The translations under genes and the position numbers were made by a program. Of a stretch of DNA of 64,000 bases, positions 51,247 through 61,777 are shown piece after piece. Source of the DNA: Pseudomonas sp. PDNC002 (GTDB taxonomy: Bacteria; Pseudomonadota; Gammaproteobacteria; Pseudomonadales; Pseudomonadaceae); NCBI RefSeq assembly GCF_016919445.1, contig NZ_CP070356.1, positions 5,769,502 to 5,833,501 of the forward strand. The letters run 5' to 3'. Under the pieces are notes generated by a model. It was not told where the DNA came from and did not search any database. It saw only the letters and a program-made list of their open reading frames with translations. Numbering within the stretch: the stretch's first letter is position 1; the number at the start of each line of letters is the position of its first letter.

Positions 51247-51343
51247 TGTAGGAGCGAGCTTGCTCGCGAACCGCTTGGCACCAATGCCGCCGGGCACAGT
51301 GTTCGCGAGCAAGGACTGGGCGTCCCCCTCGGTCCTACGAAGA
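51247..51343. repeat. REP element pair (family 2), right arm degraded
   Basis: The left arm TGTAGGAGCGAGCTTGCTCG (and following CGAAC) is intact at 51247-51271. An inverted arm GTTCGCGAGCAAG starts at 51301 but decays after that. This is the common Pseudomonas REP family; it lies between two terminators in the convergent spacer. Confidence 0.8.
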
Positions 51344-51369
51344 GCCGTACGCCGCATTGAGCGGCCAAT

Positions 51370-51396
51370 AAAAAAGCCGGGCAACGCCCGGCTTTT
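51370..51396 (-). terminator. terminator of the DUF2167 gene
   Basis: AAAAGCCGGGC/GCCCGGCTTTT lies 27 bases past the minus-strand stop at 51423. Confidence 0.9.
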
Positions 51397-51422
51397 CCTT
51401 GCCTGGAGAATCAGGCGGCGAA

Positions 51423-52355
51423 TCAGCCCTCGTTCGACGGCTTGCGCTTGAAGCGGCGAGCGATCCAGCCGATGGCCAGCGCCGGCACGATCCACAGCTT
51501 CTTCAGCAGGATCAGCAACGTGGCGAACAGGCCCGCCTTGGCGGCCACCTTGCCGGCAATCAGCGCGCCCAGGCCGTAGGCGGCGACCTTGTCCATGCTG
51601 GGGTTGAAGTCGACGTAGCGGTTGCCCGGGTTGAACTCGGTCATGGCCAGCACCTTGCCGACGTTCTTCTCGATCTCCGGCAACTGCTCCATCCCGGCAA
51701 CGAAGTTCAGCACCAGCACACCTTTGCGGCCCAGCACGCGGATGTTGTAGTTCAGCGTATGGTCCTTGGCGTCGCCGAACTGCAGCTCCTTGGCCCAGTA
51801 GAGTTTCTTCTCGGCGGCATCGTAGCGCGGCGGCGCCGCCCAGCCGATCAGCTGGATGGCCTCGAAGCCTTGCTGCTCGCGCTGCGGGTTGGCTTCCTTC
51901 AGATCAGCCTGCATTTCCTTGAGCATCTCGGCGTAGTCGATCTTCGCCGCGTCCTCGTCGGAAACGTAGCCGCTCTCCTCATACTGCACAGTCACCGCCC
52001 AGGAGGCGGCGTCGAAGGGCGAGACACCGGCCGGCATCAGCATGCCCAACGGCGGCTCGGAGCTGGGTGGATTGCCCCAGGCTTCGAGCACACGCTCGGC
52101 ATCGGCGCTGCCGAGGAAGACGAAATTGTCCGGCAGGTCGAAAGTCGCGAGGTTATCGCCGACTACCACCTTGCCCTTCTGGAAGTGCAGGCTGGCGACG
52201 AAGGTCTCGGGCGACATCTCCTCGTCCGACTCGGCGGCGGGAGCAGCGGCAGCCGCAGGGGCTTCGCTCTGGTTGGAGGTAGCAGGTGCAGCAAACGCCG
52301 GGGCGGCGACGGCCTGGGCGAGCAAGGCAACGAGGAAGAGGGCTTTGCCATCCAT
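51423..52355 (-). CDS. DUF2167 membrane protein
   Basis: The 310-residue protein has a signal peptide (LFLVALLAQAVAAPAFAAP), an exported domain (DLPDNFVFLGSADAERVLEA, WAKELQFGDAKDHTLNYNIR) and C-terminal hydrophobic helices (AALGLGALIAGKVAAK-like region, LFATLLILLKKLWIVPALAI) with a basic tail. It belongs to the uncharacterised DUF2167 family. The start MDGKALFLV at 52355 follows AGGAG; the longer frame to 52577 is rejected. Confidence 0.85.
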   Translation of the reverse strand: MDGKALFLVALLAQAVAAPAFAAPATSNQSEAPAAAAAPAAESDEEMSPETFVASLHFQKGKVVVGDNLATFDLPDNFVFLGSADAERVLEAWGNPPSSEPPLGMLMPAGVSPFDAASWAVTVQYEESGYVSDEDAAKIDYAEMLKEMQADLKEANPQREQQGFEAIQLIGWAAPPRYDAAEKKLYWAKELQFGDAKDHTLNYNIRVLGRKGVLVLNFVAGMEQLPEIEKNVGKVLAMTEFNPGNRYVDFNPSMDKVAAYGLGALIAGKVAAKAGLFATLLILLKKLWIVPALAIGWIARRFKRKPSNEG

Positions 52356-52488
52356 AGAGGTGAATCTCCTGAATCGAATCCATGACATCGGCGGCCACCC
52401 GTGGTGGCGCCGGGCACGGATTGTCTCACTGACCCAGTCGGTCTGTAACAGGAAATTTCCGCATTCGGGCACTGAGCCAACATTCACC

Positions 52489-52512
52489 TGTAGGAGCGAG
52501 CTTGCTCCTACA
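52489..52512. repeat. single REP hairpin (family 2)
   Basis: TGTAGGAGC, then GAGCTT, then GCTCCTACA, a near-perfect palindrome with the same core as the other family-2 copies. It is 12 bases past the glutathione peroxidase stop and may serve as its transcript end. Confidence 0.8.
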
Positions 52513-52524
52513 TGAGGGCTGCCC

Positions 52525-53076
52525 TCACGGCTGGCTGGCGATGGCCTTTTCAATTGCCGCTTGCAGCTCGGGATCATCCGGCTTGGTCAGGCTGGAGAAC
52601 TCCGCCACCACCTTGCCCTGACGGTCCACCACGTACTTGAAGAAGTTCCAGCGCGGTACCTGGTCAGCCTGTTGCGCGAGGTCCTTGAACAGCGGGATGG
52701 CTTCATCGCCGCTGACGTGCTGCACCGAGGTCATGTTGAAGGTCACGCCGTAGTTGCCGTAGCAGATCTTCGCAGTCTCGGCGGAGTCGGCATCTTCCTG
52801 CTTGAAGTCGTCGGAGGGCACGCCGAGCACTTCCAGGCCCTGGCCCTTGTACTTCTGGTAGACCGCTTCAAGGCCCTTGAACTGCGGGGTGAAGCCGCAG
52901 TGGCTGGCGGTGTTCACCACCACCAGCGGCTTGCCAGCGTAAAGCTCGCACAGGTCGAGCACATCCTTGGAGCGCAGCTTGGGCAGTTCGCCCTGGGTCT
53001 TGAGCAGCGCCGGGCAATCGGCGGCCTGGGCCGCCAGCGGCAAGAGAAGAGAGAGGGCGAGCAGGGAAAGACGCAT
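52525..53076 (-). CDS. exported glutathione peroxidase-like thiol peroxidase
   Basis: The 183-residue protein has a signal peptide ([18 protein letters not shown]) and a Gpx fold with the active Cys60 in [20 protein letters not shown] and the WNF motif in [13 protein letters not shown]. The Gln usual in the second catalytic position is replaced in [11 protein letters not shown]. Reduction by a thioredoxin-like donor is more likely than by glutathione. It is downstream of the MFS gene and the 40-codon gene on the same strand. Confidence 0.88.
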   Translation of the reverse strand: MRLSLLALSLLLPLAAQAADCPALLKTQGELPKLRSKDVLDLCELYAGKPLVVVNTASHCGFTPQFKGLEAVYQKYKGQGLEVLGVPSDDFKQEDADSAETAKICYGNYGVTFNMTSVQHVSGDEAIPLFKDLAQQADQVPRWNFFKYVVDRQGKVVAEFSSLTKPDDPELQAAIEKAIASQP

Positions 53077-53124
53077 GGCAGTGATCCTCGAATTATCCCG
53101 TCACGCTACCCCGCACGACGGGCA

Positions 53125-53247
53125 TCAGCAACTGCCCATGCCCAACTGCATCAGCGCCAGCCCACCGCGCTGCCAACCCCACCAGGCGAGACCGGCCAGC
53201 GCCAGGCCAAGGCCCAGCACCAGTGCGATCAGCAGTGGGCGCCTCAC
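53125..53247 (-). CDS. 40-residue small membrane protein, overlapping the MFS gene
   Basis: A short frame begins with GTG 53247, overlapping the MFS stop as GTGA, and reads VRRPLLIALVLGLGLALAGL then AWWGWQRGGLALMQLGMGSC before TGA. It has two Arg at the start, one hydrophobic helix and a Trp-rich boundary, the usual signs of a real small inner-membrane protein. Translational coupling to the exporter suggests an accessory role. It is too short to be sure without conservation data. Confidence 0.55.
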   Translation of the reverse strand: MRRPLLIALVLGLGLALAGLAWWGWQRGGLALMQLGMGSC

Positions 53248-54446
53248 ACCGCCCCCAGCGCTGGGCGTTCGACCGGGCGCTCGCGGACCGGCCAGTTGAG
53301 CAGGCCGGCCAGCAGACTGAGGAGGATGGAAATCTGCCAGACCATGTCGTAGTTGCCGGTGTGGTCATACACGTAGCCACCCAGCCAGCCGCCGAGGAAG
53401 GCGCCGATCTGGTGGAACAGGAAGGTGATGCCTCCAAGCATCGACAGGTTGCGCACGCCGAACAGCGTGGCCACCGTGCCGTTGGTGAGCGGCACCGTGG
53501 ACAGCCACAGCAGGCCCATGGCGATGCCGAATGCATAAGCCGTCCACACCGTCAGCGGCGCCCAGAGGAAGGCGACGATCACCACGCCGCGCAGCAGGTA
53601 CAGGCCGGTGAGCAGCTTGGGCTTGCTCATTCGCCCGCCGAGCCAGCCGGCGATATAGGTGCCGAACACGTTGAACAGCCCCACCAGCGCCAACACGGTG
53701 GTGCCGACGGTTGCGGGCAGGTGGCGGTCCACCAGATAGGCCGGCAGGTGCACGCCGATGAACACCACCTGGAAGCCGCAGACGAAGAAGCCCAGGGACA
53801 GCAGCCAGAAGCCGGAATGCCCGGCAGCCTCGCGCAGCGCCTCGCCCAGCGTCTGTTCATGTCCCTGCATCGGCAGCGGCTTGTCCTTCATCAGCGCGGC
53901 CAGCGGCACGATCAGCGCCACCATCAGGCCAAGGGCGAGCAGCGCGGCGGACCAGCCGAGCCAGCTGATCAGCCCGAGCGTGCCGGGCAGCATGGCGAAC
54001 TGGCCGAACGAGCCAGCCGCCGCCGAGATGCCCATCGCCATGCTGCGCTGCTCCAGCGGCACCGCACGGCCGACCGCACCGAGAATCACCGAGAACGACG
54101 TGCCAGACAGGCCGATGCCGATCAGCAGACCGGCGCTCATGGACAGGCTGAACGCCGAGTCGGAAAAACCCATCAGCACCAGGCCGATCGCGTAGAGGAT
54201 GCCGCCCACCAGCACCGTACGCATCGCGCCGAAGCGGTCGGCAATAGCCCCGGTGAACGGCTGGGCGATGCCCCAGATCAGGTTCTGCAGGGCGATGGCG
54301 AAGGCGAAGGTCTCGCGCCCCCAGCCGAATTCGGCGCTCATCGGCGCCAGGAACAGGCCGAAGCCGTGGCGGGTGCCCAGGGACAGGGCGAGGATCAGGG
54401 CGCCGGATAGCAGTATCCAGAACCCCGTACGCGACAGCTTCGACAT
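53244..54446 (-). CDS. MFS transporter
   Basis: The 400-residue protein has twelve predicted membrane helices with MFS signatures, such as GMGISAAAGSFGQFAMLPGT-like and DRFGAMRTVLVGGILYAIGL (motif A-like after helix 2). It is probably an exporter of a small organic compound. ATG 54446 has AGGAG six bases before it, preferred over GTG 54449. A palindrome CGGGTATATACCCG lies 15 bases upstream. The MarR gene is 65 bases further upstream on the same strand and likely controls it. Confidence 0.9.
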   Translation of the reverse strand: MSKLSRTGFWILLSGALILALSLGTRHGFGLFLAPMSAEFGWGRETFAFAIALQNLIWGIAQPFTGAIADRFGAMRTVLVGGILYAIGLVLMGFSDSAFSLSMSAGLLIGIGLSGTSFSVILGAVGRAVPLEQRSMAMGISAAAGSFGQFAMLPGTLGLISWLGWSAALLALGLMVALIVPLAALMKDKPLPMQGHEQTLGEALREAAGHSGFWLLSLGFFVCGFQVVFIGVHLPAYLVDRHLPATVGTTVLALVGLFNVFGTYIAGWLGGRMSKPKLLTGLYLLRGVVIVAFLWAPLTVWTAYAFGIAMGLLWLSTVPLTNGTVATLFGVRNLSMLGGITFLFHQIGAFLGGWLGGYVYDHTGNYDMVWQISILLSLLAGLLNWPVRERPVERPALGAV

Positions 54447-54460
54447 CACTTGCTCCTACA

Positions 54461-54474
54461 CGGGTATATACCCG
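54461..54474. promoter_or_regulatory. candidate MarR operator before the MFS gene
   Basis: CGGGTATATACCCG is a perfect 14-base palindrome immediately upstream of the MFS ribosome site. Its GTATATAC core recurs before the MarR gene. Confidence 0.6.
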
Positions 54475-54511
54475 CTTCTAATCGTTCGTATCCAATGCAC
54501 GCAGGCCCGCG

Positions 54512-54928
54512 CTAGCTCTCCAGCGCGGCCAGTTCATCCAGCAGGGCTTCCAGTTGGCGACGCTTTTCATCGCCCAGGTGGGAAGCCACATCCTGCTGCG
54601 CCGTGTCCCAGGCGTCCCGGCCACGCACGATGCGCTCGAGGCCCGCCGGGGTCAGCACGACTATTCGGTTGCGCTGATCCTCACCTTCCTCAAGGCACAC
54701 CAAGCCTTCGCTCTCCAGCGGCTTGAGGTTGCGCCCGAGAGTGCTGCGGTCCAGCCCCATGGCCTCGGCCAGGTCGGAAATGCTCGGCTGCTCCAGCCGC
54801 GACAGATGCCGCAGCAGGGAGAATTGCGCAGTCGTCAGCCCGACGCCTTTCAAGGCATCGTCGTAGACCCGGGTCACGGCACGGGCCGAGCGGCGCAGTT
54901 TGGTACAGAGACATTGGGTGGTCAGCAT
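54512..54928 (-). CDS. MarR-family transcriptional regulator
   Basis: The 138-residue winged-helix protein has GLTTAQFSLLRHLSRLEQPS, recognition region ISDLAEAMGLDRSTLGRNLK and wing CLEEGEDQRNRIVVLTPAG, all typical of MarR. It likely represses itself and the adjacent MFS gene until an aromatic or phenolic ligand binds. A GTATATAC palindrome lies just before its start. The N-terminal Cys pair (TTQCLCTKL) might sense oxidation, as in OhrR; this is speculative. Confidence 0.92.
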   Translation of the reverse strand: MLTTQCLCTKLRRSARAVTRVYDDALKGVGLTTAQFSLLRHLSRLEQPSISDLAEAMGLDRSTLGRNLKPLESEGLVCLEEGEDQRNRIVVLTPAGLERIVRGRDAWDTAQQDVASHLGDEKRRQLEALLDELAALES

Positions 54929-54935
54929 GGGATAC

Positions 54936-54948
54936 GTGTATATACCCG
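54936..54948. promoter_or_regulatory. candidate MarR operator before the MarR gene
   Basis: GTGTATATACCCG contains the same GTATATAC palindrome as at 54461 and differs from it by one base in the left flank. It lies within ten bases of the MarR start, positioned for autorepression. Confidence 0.55.
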
Positions 54949-55102
54949 CAATCGATCAAGCGCAATGGCCAGCGCGACCGATTGTCCCATCTGCCAACGC
55001 CAGGCGTTGGCGCAGCCAAGGGCACCGCGCTGCGCCAACCGTATAACTGCGGGCATCCAGCCCCGCGCTTTCGACGGGGCGCATCACGGTCCGAGGTCCC
55101 CG

Positions 55103-56923
<1,821 letters not shown>

Positions 56924-56975
56924 CGGACAAACCGGTTACGGCCGTGATCCCCATCCTGAAGTTCGGCGCAAAGCA

Positions 56976-57112
56976 TTCCCTCTCCCCCGCCCTGGCTGCG
57001 CGCCCCGCTCCGAAGGGAGAGGGAGCTGCCCGTGCCGGCTGACACCGGGGTTTCAACCTGTACCATACAGTCCCCTCTCCCTTCAGGGAGAGGGTTAGGG
57101 AGAGGGGCTCCC
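56976..57112. repeat. REPIN-like paired hairpin element, copy B (family 1)
   Basis: The left arm (CCCTCTCCC at 56978 with GGGAGAGGGAG at 57016) and right arm (CCCTCTCCCTTCAGGGAGAG at about 57073) are separated by a spacer (CCGTGCCGGCTGACACCG...) similar to copy A. It lies in the convergent spacer between the acyl-CoA dehydrogenase gene and cobS. Confidence 0.8.
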
Positions 57113-57135
57113 ACCAGCTATTTCCGAAGGTGGGA

Positions 57136-57954
57136 TCAGAGCGCCAACGCCACCAGCACCGCGCACTCGATCATCTCCAGCATCGCCCCGGCGGTATCCC
57201 CGGTCGTGCCACCCAGGCGGGCGATGAAGCGGCTGCGCAACCAGACGAACACCACCAGCGCGACCGCCAGCGCCAGCATGCCGGTCAGGCCCACCAACAC
57301 CATCAACACAGCATTGGCCGCCAGCATCCAGGGCATCGCGCTGCGCGGCAGATGATCGGCCAGCGCCTGGCCCAGGCCGCCCTTGCGGGCGTAATCGGTG
57401 GTATAGAACAGCAGCGGCAACGCGCAGCGCCCCAGCCAGGGCGCCAGCAGCAACCCCCAGTGCTGATGGTTGCCGAGAATGGCGGTGATCGCCGCGAACT
57501 TCAGCAACAACAACAGCACCAGCGCGACGACAGCGGCCGGGCCGCAGCGCGGGTCCTTCATGATCGCCAGCGTACGTTCGCGGTCACCCAGCCCGCCGAT
57601 CCAGGCGTCCGCCGTGTCGGCCAGGCCATCGAGGTGCAGCGCGCCGGTGAAGGCCACCCACACCAGAAGAATGAGTGCCGCCTGCAACAGCAGGTGCACG
57701 CCGCTGAGCAACTCGCCCATGGCGAACAGCACCGCACCGATCAGCAGACCCACCAGCGGGTAATACAGCGTGGCCCGGCCGAACTGCTGCGGCGTCGGCA
57801 TGTGCCCAAGGCGCACCGGCAGGCGAGTCAGGAACTGCAACGCCACCAGCGGCAGGCACCAGTCACTGAGCTGGGCGGCGCGCGCGTCTTCGTCACTCTC
57901 TTCAGCAGGCGGCTCGGGTGCTTCCTGGTCGCGTTCCGGGTGCGGGTTGTTCAT
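57136..57954 (-). CDS. cobS: adenosylcobinamide-GDP ribazoletransferase
   Basis: The 272-residue membrane enzyme (also called CobV) joins alpha-ribazole to AdoCbi-GDP. It has LQFLTRLPVRLGH, the metal-binding HLDGLADTADAWIGGLGDRE and several membrane helices. An acidic N-terminal extension of about 28 residues (ERDQEAPEPPAEESDEDARA) is unusual. It is the last gene of the cob run and is 11 bases after the phosphatase gene. Confidence 0.94.
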   Translation of the reverse strand: MNNPHPERDQEAPEPPAEESDEDARAAQLSDWCLPLVALQFLTRLPVRLGHMPTPQQFGRATLYYPLVGLLIGAVLFAMGELLSGVHLLLQAALILLVWVAFTGALHLDGLADTADAWIGGLGDRERTLAIMKDPRCGPAAVVALVLLLLLKFAAITAILGNHQHWGLLLAPWLGRCALPLLFYTTDYARKGGLGQALADHLPRSAMPWMLAANAVLMVLVGLTGMLALAVALVVFVWLRSRFIARLGGTTGDTAGAMLEMIECAVLVALAL

Positions 57955-57965
57955 CAGGGGTCGAC

Positions 57966-58553
57966 TTATGGTTGCGCTTTTTGGATACGCCAGCCGTCAC
58001 CCTCGTGGGTCACGTCCAGCACCATGCATTCGCCGTGGGCCACCACCACTTCCAGCAGACGCTTCGCCGGCAGGCCGCTGGCCAGCGCGCCGAACAGGCG
58101 CATCACACCGCCATGGGTGACGACCAGTACAGAAGATCCGGCATGGGCCTGGTAGAGCCGCTCCAGCGCCGCGAAGACGCGGGACTCGAAATCGCCCATA
58201 GCCTCGCCGCCAGGTGGAGGGAAAGCGTAGGGATCGTCCCAGAAGCGCCCGAGCGCCTGGGCATCCGTCTCCATCAGCTTAGCTGGCGAAATGCCTTCCC
58301 ACTGGCCGAAATCCAGCTCCTGCAATCCCGCCTCGAAGCCCAGCGGCAGGCCGTGGCGCGCCGCCAGCTCCTGGGCGAAGGCCGCGCAACGCTGCAACGG
58401 CGAGCTGACCAGCGCCGACCAGCGACACTCATCCCCCACCGCCGCGCGCATCTGTGCCCAGCCGGTCTCGGTCAGCGTGTCGTCCAGCCGTCCGCGAAAG
58501 CCGCCGCCGCGCTCGGTCTCGCCGTGGCGCAACAGCTCCAGGCGCAGCGTCAC
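57966..58553 (-). CDS. cobC: alpha-ribazole phosphatase-type histidine phosphatase
   Basis: The 195-residue protein belongs to the histidine phosphatase family, with the catalytic RHGETERGG at its start and HGG ([10 protein letters not shown]) near the end. Placed between cobT and cobS, it should dephosphorylate alpha-ribazole or adenosylcobalamin phosphate (CobC in Salmonella naming; Pseudomonas cobC is used for another gene). Its start overlaps the cobT stop. Confidence 0.9.
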   Translation of the reverse strand: MTLRLELLRHGETERGGGFRGRLDDTLTETGWAQMRAAVGDECRWSALVSSPLQRCAAFAQELAARHGLPLGFEAGLQELDFGQWEGISPAKLMETDAQALGRFWDDPYAFPPPGGEAMGDFESRVFAALERLYQAHAGSSVLVVTHGGVMRLFGALASGLPAKRLLEVVVAHGECMVLDVTHEGDGWRIQKAQP

Positions 58554-59605
58554 GCCGGGCGATCCGATACCGCCGCCTCGGCGAAGGTCGCCATCTCGCT
58601 GTGCAGCCGGCAGGCCTGACGCAGCAGCGGCACCGCCAGCGCCGCGCCGCTGCCCTCACCCAGGCGCAGGCCCAGGTCCAGCAACGGCTGCGCGTTGAGC
58701 GCAGCCAGCACACGGTTGTGTCCCGGCTCGGCACCGGCGTGAGCGAACAACAGCCAGTCGCGGCAAGCGGGATTCAGGTGAATCGCGCACAGCGCGGCAG
58801 TGCTACAGATGAAGCCGTCCACCAGCACAGGTATGCCCTTCTGCGCGCACGCCAGGTAGGCGCCGACCAGCGCGGCAATCTCGAAGCCGCCCAGGCGGCA
58901 CAGCGCCTCGAAAGGCTCGTCGCAATGCGCGCGGTGCAGCGCCAGCGCGCGATCGATCACCTCGACCTTGCGGGCAACACCCTGCGTGTCCAATCCAGTG
59001 CCAGGGCCGACCAGCGCCCGGGCCGGTTCGTCGAGCAGGGCGCAGGCCAGCGCAGCGGCGGCACTGGTGTTGCCGATGCCCATCTCGCCGCCGATGAACA
59101 GCTCGGCGCCGGCCTGTTGCGCGCGGCGCACGGACTCGCGGCCGGTCTCCAGGGCGATCAGGCACTGCGCGGCGGTCATCGCCGGCTCCTTGGTGAAGTT
59201 TGCGGTGCCAGCACCAACCATCACATGCAGTACGCCCGGCAGCGGCTCCAGCGGCGTTGCCGTGCCGAGGTCGATGACCTCCAGGCGCGCATCGAGGTCG
59301 CGGGCCAGCACGCTGATCGCCGCGCCACCGCGCACGAAGTTGCGCAGCATCTCCACGGTGACCGCCTGCGGATAGGCCGACACACCTTCGGCGACCACAC
59401 CGTGGTCACCGGCGAACAGGGCGATCCAGACATGTTCCAGGCCCGGTCGCTCGCGCCCCTGCAGGCCAGCAAGGCGGATGGTTTCCTCTTCCAGCCGGCC
59501 CAGCGCGCCGCGTGGCTTGGTCAATTGGTCCTGGCGCGCGGCGGCCTTGTCCTGCGCCACGCGGTCGATCGGCTGGGTACCTTGCAGCCACCATTGCAGA
59601 CTCAT
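58550..59605 (-). CDS. cobT: nicotinate-nucleotide-dimethylbenzimidazole phosphoribosyltransferase
   Basis: The 351-residue enzyme (CobU in Pseudomonas naming) makes alpha-ribazole phosphate. It has [50 protein letters not shown] and the typical C-terminus with [11 protein letters not shown] and Glu near GEGSGAALA. Its start overlaps the cobU stop (ATGA). Normal length. Confidence 0.96.
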   Translation of the reverse strand: MSLQWWLQGTQPIDRVAQDKAAARQDQLTKPRGALGRLEEETIRLAGLQGRERPGLEHVWIALFAGDHGVVAEGVSAYPQAVTVEMLRNFVRGGAAISVLARDLDARLEVIDLGTATPLEPLPGVLHVMVGAGTANFTKEPAMTAAQCLIALETGRESVRRAQQAGAELFIGGEMGIGNTSAAAALACALLDEPARALVGPGTGLDTQGVARKVEVIDRALALHRAHCDEPFEALCRLGGFEIAALVGAYLACAQKGIPVLVDGFICSTAALCAIHLNPACRDWLLFAHAGAEPGHNRVLAALNAQPLLDLGLRLGEGSGAALAVPLLRQACRLHSEMATFAEAAVSDRPA

Positions 59606-60123
59606 AACGCTTCCCCCTTCAACACCATGGGCAGGCCGGCGACGGTGAACACCACGCGCTCGCTGACCTCGGCCAGGGACTGGTGCAACCAGCCGGCCTC
59701 GTCGACATATCGGCGGCTGAGTTCGCCCATCGGCACCACGCCCAGCCCGGTTTCGTTGCTGACCAGGATGATCCGCCCCGGCAGTTGCGGCAGCGCTTCC
59801 AGCAGCGCGTCGATCTCGCCGCGCAGGCGCCAGCCGTCTTCATGGATCAGCAGGTTAGTAACCCACAGGGTCAGGCAATCCACCAGCACGCAGTGGCCGG
59901 GGGCGGCCAGGCGCTCCAGTGCGTCGGCCAGGGCCAGCGGTTCTTCCACCAGGCCCCAGTGTTCCGGGCGGCGCTCGCGGTGCTGGAGGATGCGCGCGGA
60001 CATCTCGCCGTCGCCAGCCTGGGCCGTGGCGACATAGGTGACCGGCAAGCCGCTTTCCTGCGCCAGGCGCTCGGCCAGGCGGCTCTTGCCCGAGCGGGCG
60101 CCGCCGAGGATCAGTTCAAGCAT
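59602..60123 (-). CDS. cobU: bifunctional adenosylcobinamide kinase/guanylyltransferase
   Basis: The 173-residue enzyme (CobP in Pseudomonas) phosphorylates and guanylylates adenosylcobinamide. Its P-loop is [16 protein letters not shown]; further motifs are [23 protein letters not shown]-like HRERRPEHW with the guanylylated His, and [17 protein letters not shown]. It follows cobQ after a REP-containing gap of 172 bases. Confidence 0.96.
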   Translation of the reverse strand: MLELILGGARSGKSRLAERLAQESGLPVTYVATAQAGDGEMSARILQHRERRPEHWGLVEEPLALADALERLAAPGHCVLVDCLTLWVTNLLIHEDGWRLRGEIDALLEALPQLPGRIILVSNETGLGVVPMGELSRRYVDEAGWLHQSLAEVSERVVFTVAGLPMVLKGEAL

Positions 60124-60147
60124 GGGTTCTTCCAGTAGGTCAGCCCC

Positions 60148-60227
60148 TGTAGGAGCGAGCTTGCTCGCGAACAGAGGTTTCCGGTCACGCCGGAGTCATG
60201 CGGTTCGCGAGCAAGCTCGCTCCTACA
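60148..60227. repeat. intact REPIN (family 2) inside the cob operon
   Basis: A left arm starting TGTAGGAGCGAGCTTGCTCG (60148-60172) and an inverted right arm ending GCAAGCTCGCTCCTACA (60203-60227) are separated by 30 bases. It is an 80-base mobile doublet of the common Pseudomonas REP family, lying between cobQ and cobU in otherwise overlapping genes. Confidence 0.9.
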
Positions 60228-60295
60228 AAAAAGCGTGTCTCCGGCGTTATCCGTCGACTTCACGGCGAGGCGGGATGGCGGATAACCGCGAACGG

Positions 60296-61777
60296 TCATG
60301 CGCCCTGCAGTCCGCATAACAACCTCAGTTTTTCGGTATCCAGATGCGCCTCGACCTGATCGGCCAGGCGCTCGATGTCGCGTTCGCGCAAGGCGTGGTA
60401 ATCGATGTGCTGCACCTCGCGCAGCCCGGCCCAGCGCAGCAGCGCGGCACTGGAGGCGGAGGACTCGAACAGCCCGTGCAGATAGGTGCCCATCACCTGG
60501 CCATCGTCGCTCAACGCACCATCGGCACGGCCATCGCTCAGGTGCACGGCGGGATTGGCCAGCGCCGGGCCTTCGGTGACGCCGGCGTGAATCTCGTAGC
60601 CGCTCACCGGCGCGTCTTCCAGCGCCAGCCGGCCGTTGACGTTGCGCAGTTGCTTCTCCGGTTCCAGCACAGTGCGCAGGTCCAGAAGGCCAAGTCCTTC
60701 GCTCTCCCCCGCCGCGCCTTCCAGGCCATGCGGGTCGGCAAGCGTATGGCCGAGCATCTGCAAGCCGCCGCAGATGCCCAGCACTTTGCCGCCGTAGCGC
60801 AGGTGGCGCTGGATCGCCACGTCCCAGCCTTGCGCGCGCAAGAAGGCCAGATCCGGCCGTACGCTCTTGGAGCCGGGCAGGATAATCAGGTCCGCCGGCG
60901 GGATCGGCTGGCCGGGGCCGACGAAGGTCAGCTCCACCTGTGGGTGCAGGCGCAGCGGGTCGAAGTCGGTGTGGTTGCTGATGCGCGGCAGCACCGGCAC
61001 GACGACCCGCAGTCGCTCGCCAGTCTTGGTGGCCTGGCGAGTGTCGATGGCATCCTCGGCTTCCAGATGGAAATCCATCAGGTACGGCAGCACGCCCAGC
61101 ACCGGTACGCCGGTGCGTTCTTCCAGCCAATCGAGGCCGTTCTGCAGCAGGGCGATGTCGCCGCGGAAACGGTTGATGACGAAGCCCTTCACCCGCGCCC
61201 GCTCGGTTTCGGACAGCAGCTCCAGGGTGCCCACGAGGTGGGCGAACACGCCGCCACGATCGATATCGGCGATCAGGATCACCGGGCAGTCCACCGCCTC
61301 GGCGAAGCCCATGTTGGCGATGTCGTTGGCGCGCAGGTTGATCTCCGCCGGCGAGCCCGCGCCTTCCACCATTACCACCGGGTACTGCGCGCTCAGGCGC
61401 TGGTGGGACTCGAGCACCGCCTGCATCGCCACGCGCTTGTAGTCGTGGTAGGCCACGGCGTTCATGCTGGTCACCGCGCGGCCATGGATGATCACCTGGG
61501 CGCCGGTGTCGCTGTTGGGCTTGAGCAGCACCGGGTTCATGTCGGTGTGCGGCGCCAGATTGCAGGCCTGAGCCTGCACCGCCTGGGCGCGGCCGATCTC
61601 GCCACCGTCGGCGGTCACCGCACTGTTGAGCGCCATGTTCTGCGGCTTGAACGGCACCACCGCTACGCCCTGACGGCGCAACCAGCGGCACAGCGCCGTC
61701 ACCAGCGTGCTTTTGCCGGCATCCGAGGTGGTGCCTTGCACCATCAAGGTCGCGCTCTGAGCACTGGACAATGTCAC
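60296..61777 (-). CDS. cobQ: cobyric acid synthase
   Basis: The 493-residue glutamine amidotransferase amidates four side chains of adenosylcobyrinic diamide. The N-terminal ATPase domain has [19 protein letters not shown]; the C-terminal GATase has the nucleophile Cys in [14 protein letters not shown] and a His in GTYLHGLFE. The start is GTG 61777, overlapping the cobC stop as GTGA. A longer open frame upstream is a shadow of cobC. Confidence 0.96.
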   Translation of the reverse strand: MTLSSAQSATLMVQGTTSDAGKSTLVTALCRWLRRQGVAVVPFKPQNMALNSAVTADGGEIGRAQAVQAQACNLAPHTDMNPVLLKPNSDTGAQVIIHGRAVTSMNAVAYHDYKRVAMQAVLESHQRLSAQYPVVMVEGAGSPAEINLRANDIANMGFAEAVDCPVILIADIDRGGVFAHLVGTLELLSETERARVKGFVINRFRGDIALLQNGLDWLEERTGVPVLGVLPYLMDFHLEAEDAIDTRQATKTGERLRVVVPVLPRISNHTDFDPLRLHPQVELTFVGPGQPIPPADLIILPGSKSVRPDLAFLRAQGWDVAIQRHLRYGGKVLGICGGLQMLGHTLADPHGLEGAAGESEGLGLLDLRTVLEPEKQLRNVNGRLALEDAPVSGYEIHAGVTEGPALANPAVHLSDGRADGALSDDGQVMGTYLHGLFESSASSAALLRWAGLREVQHIDYHALRERDIERLADQVEAHLDTEKLRLLCGLQGA

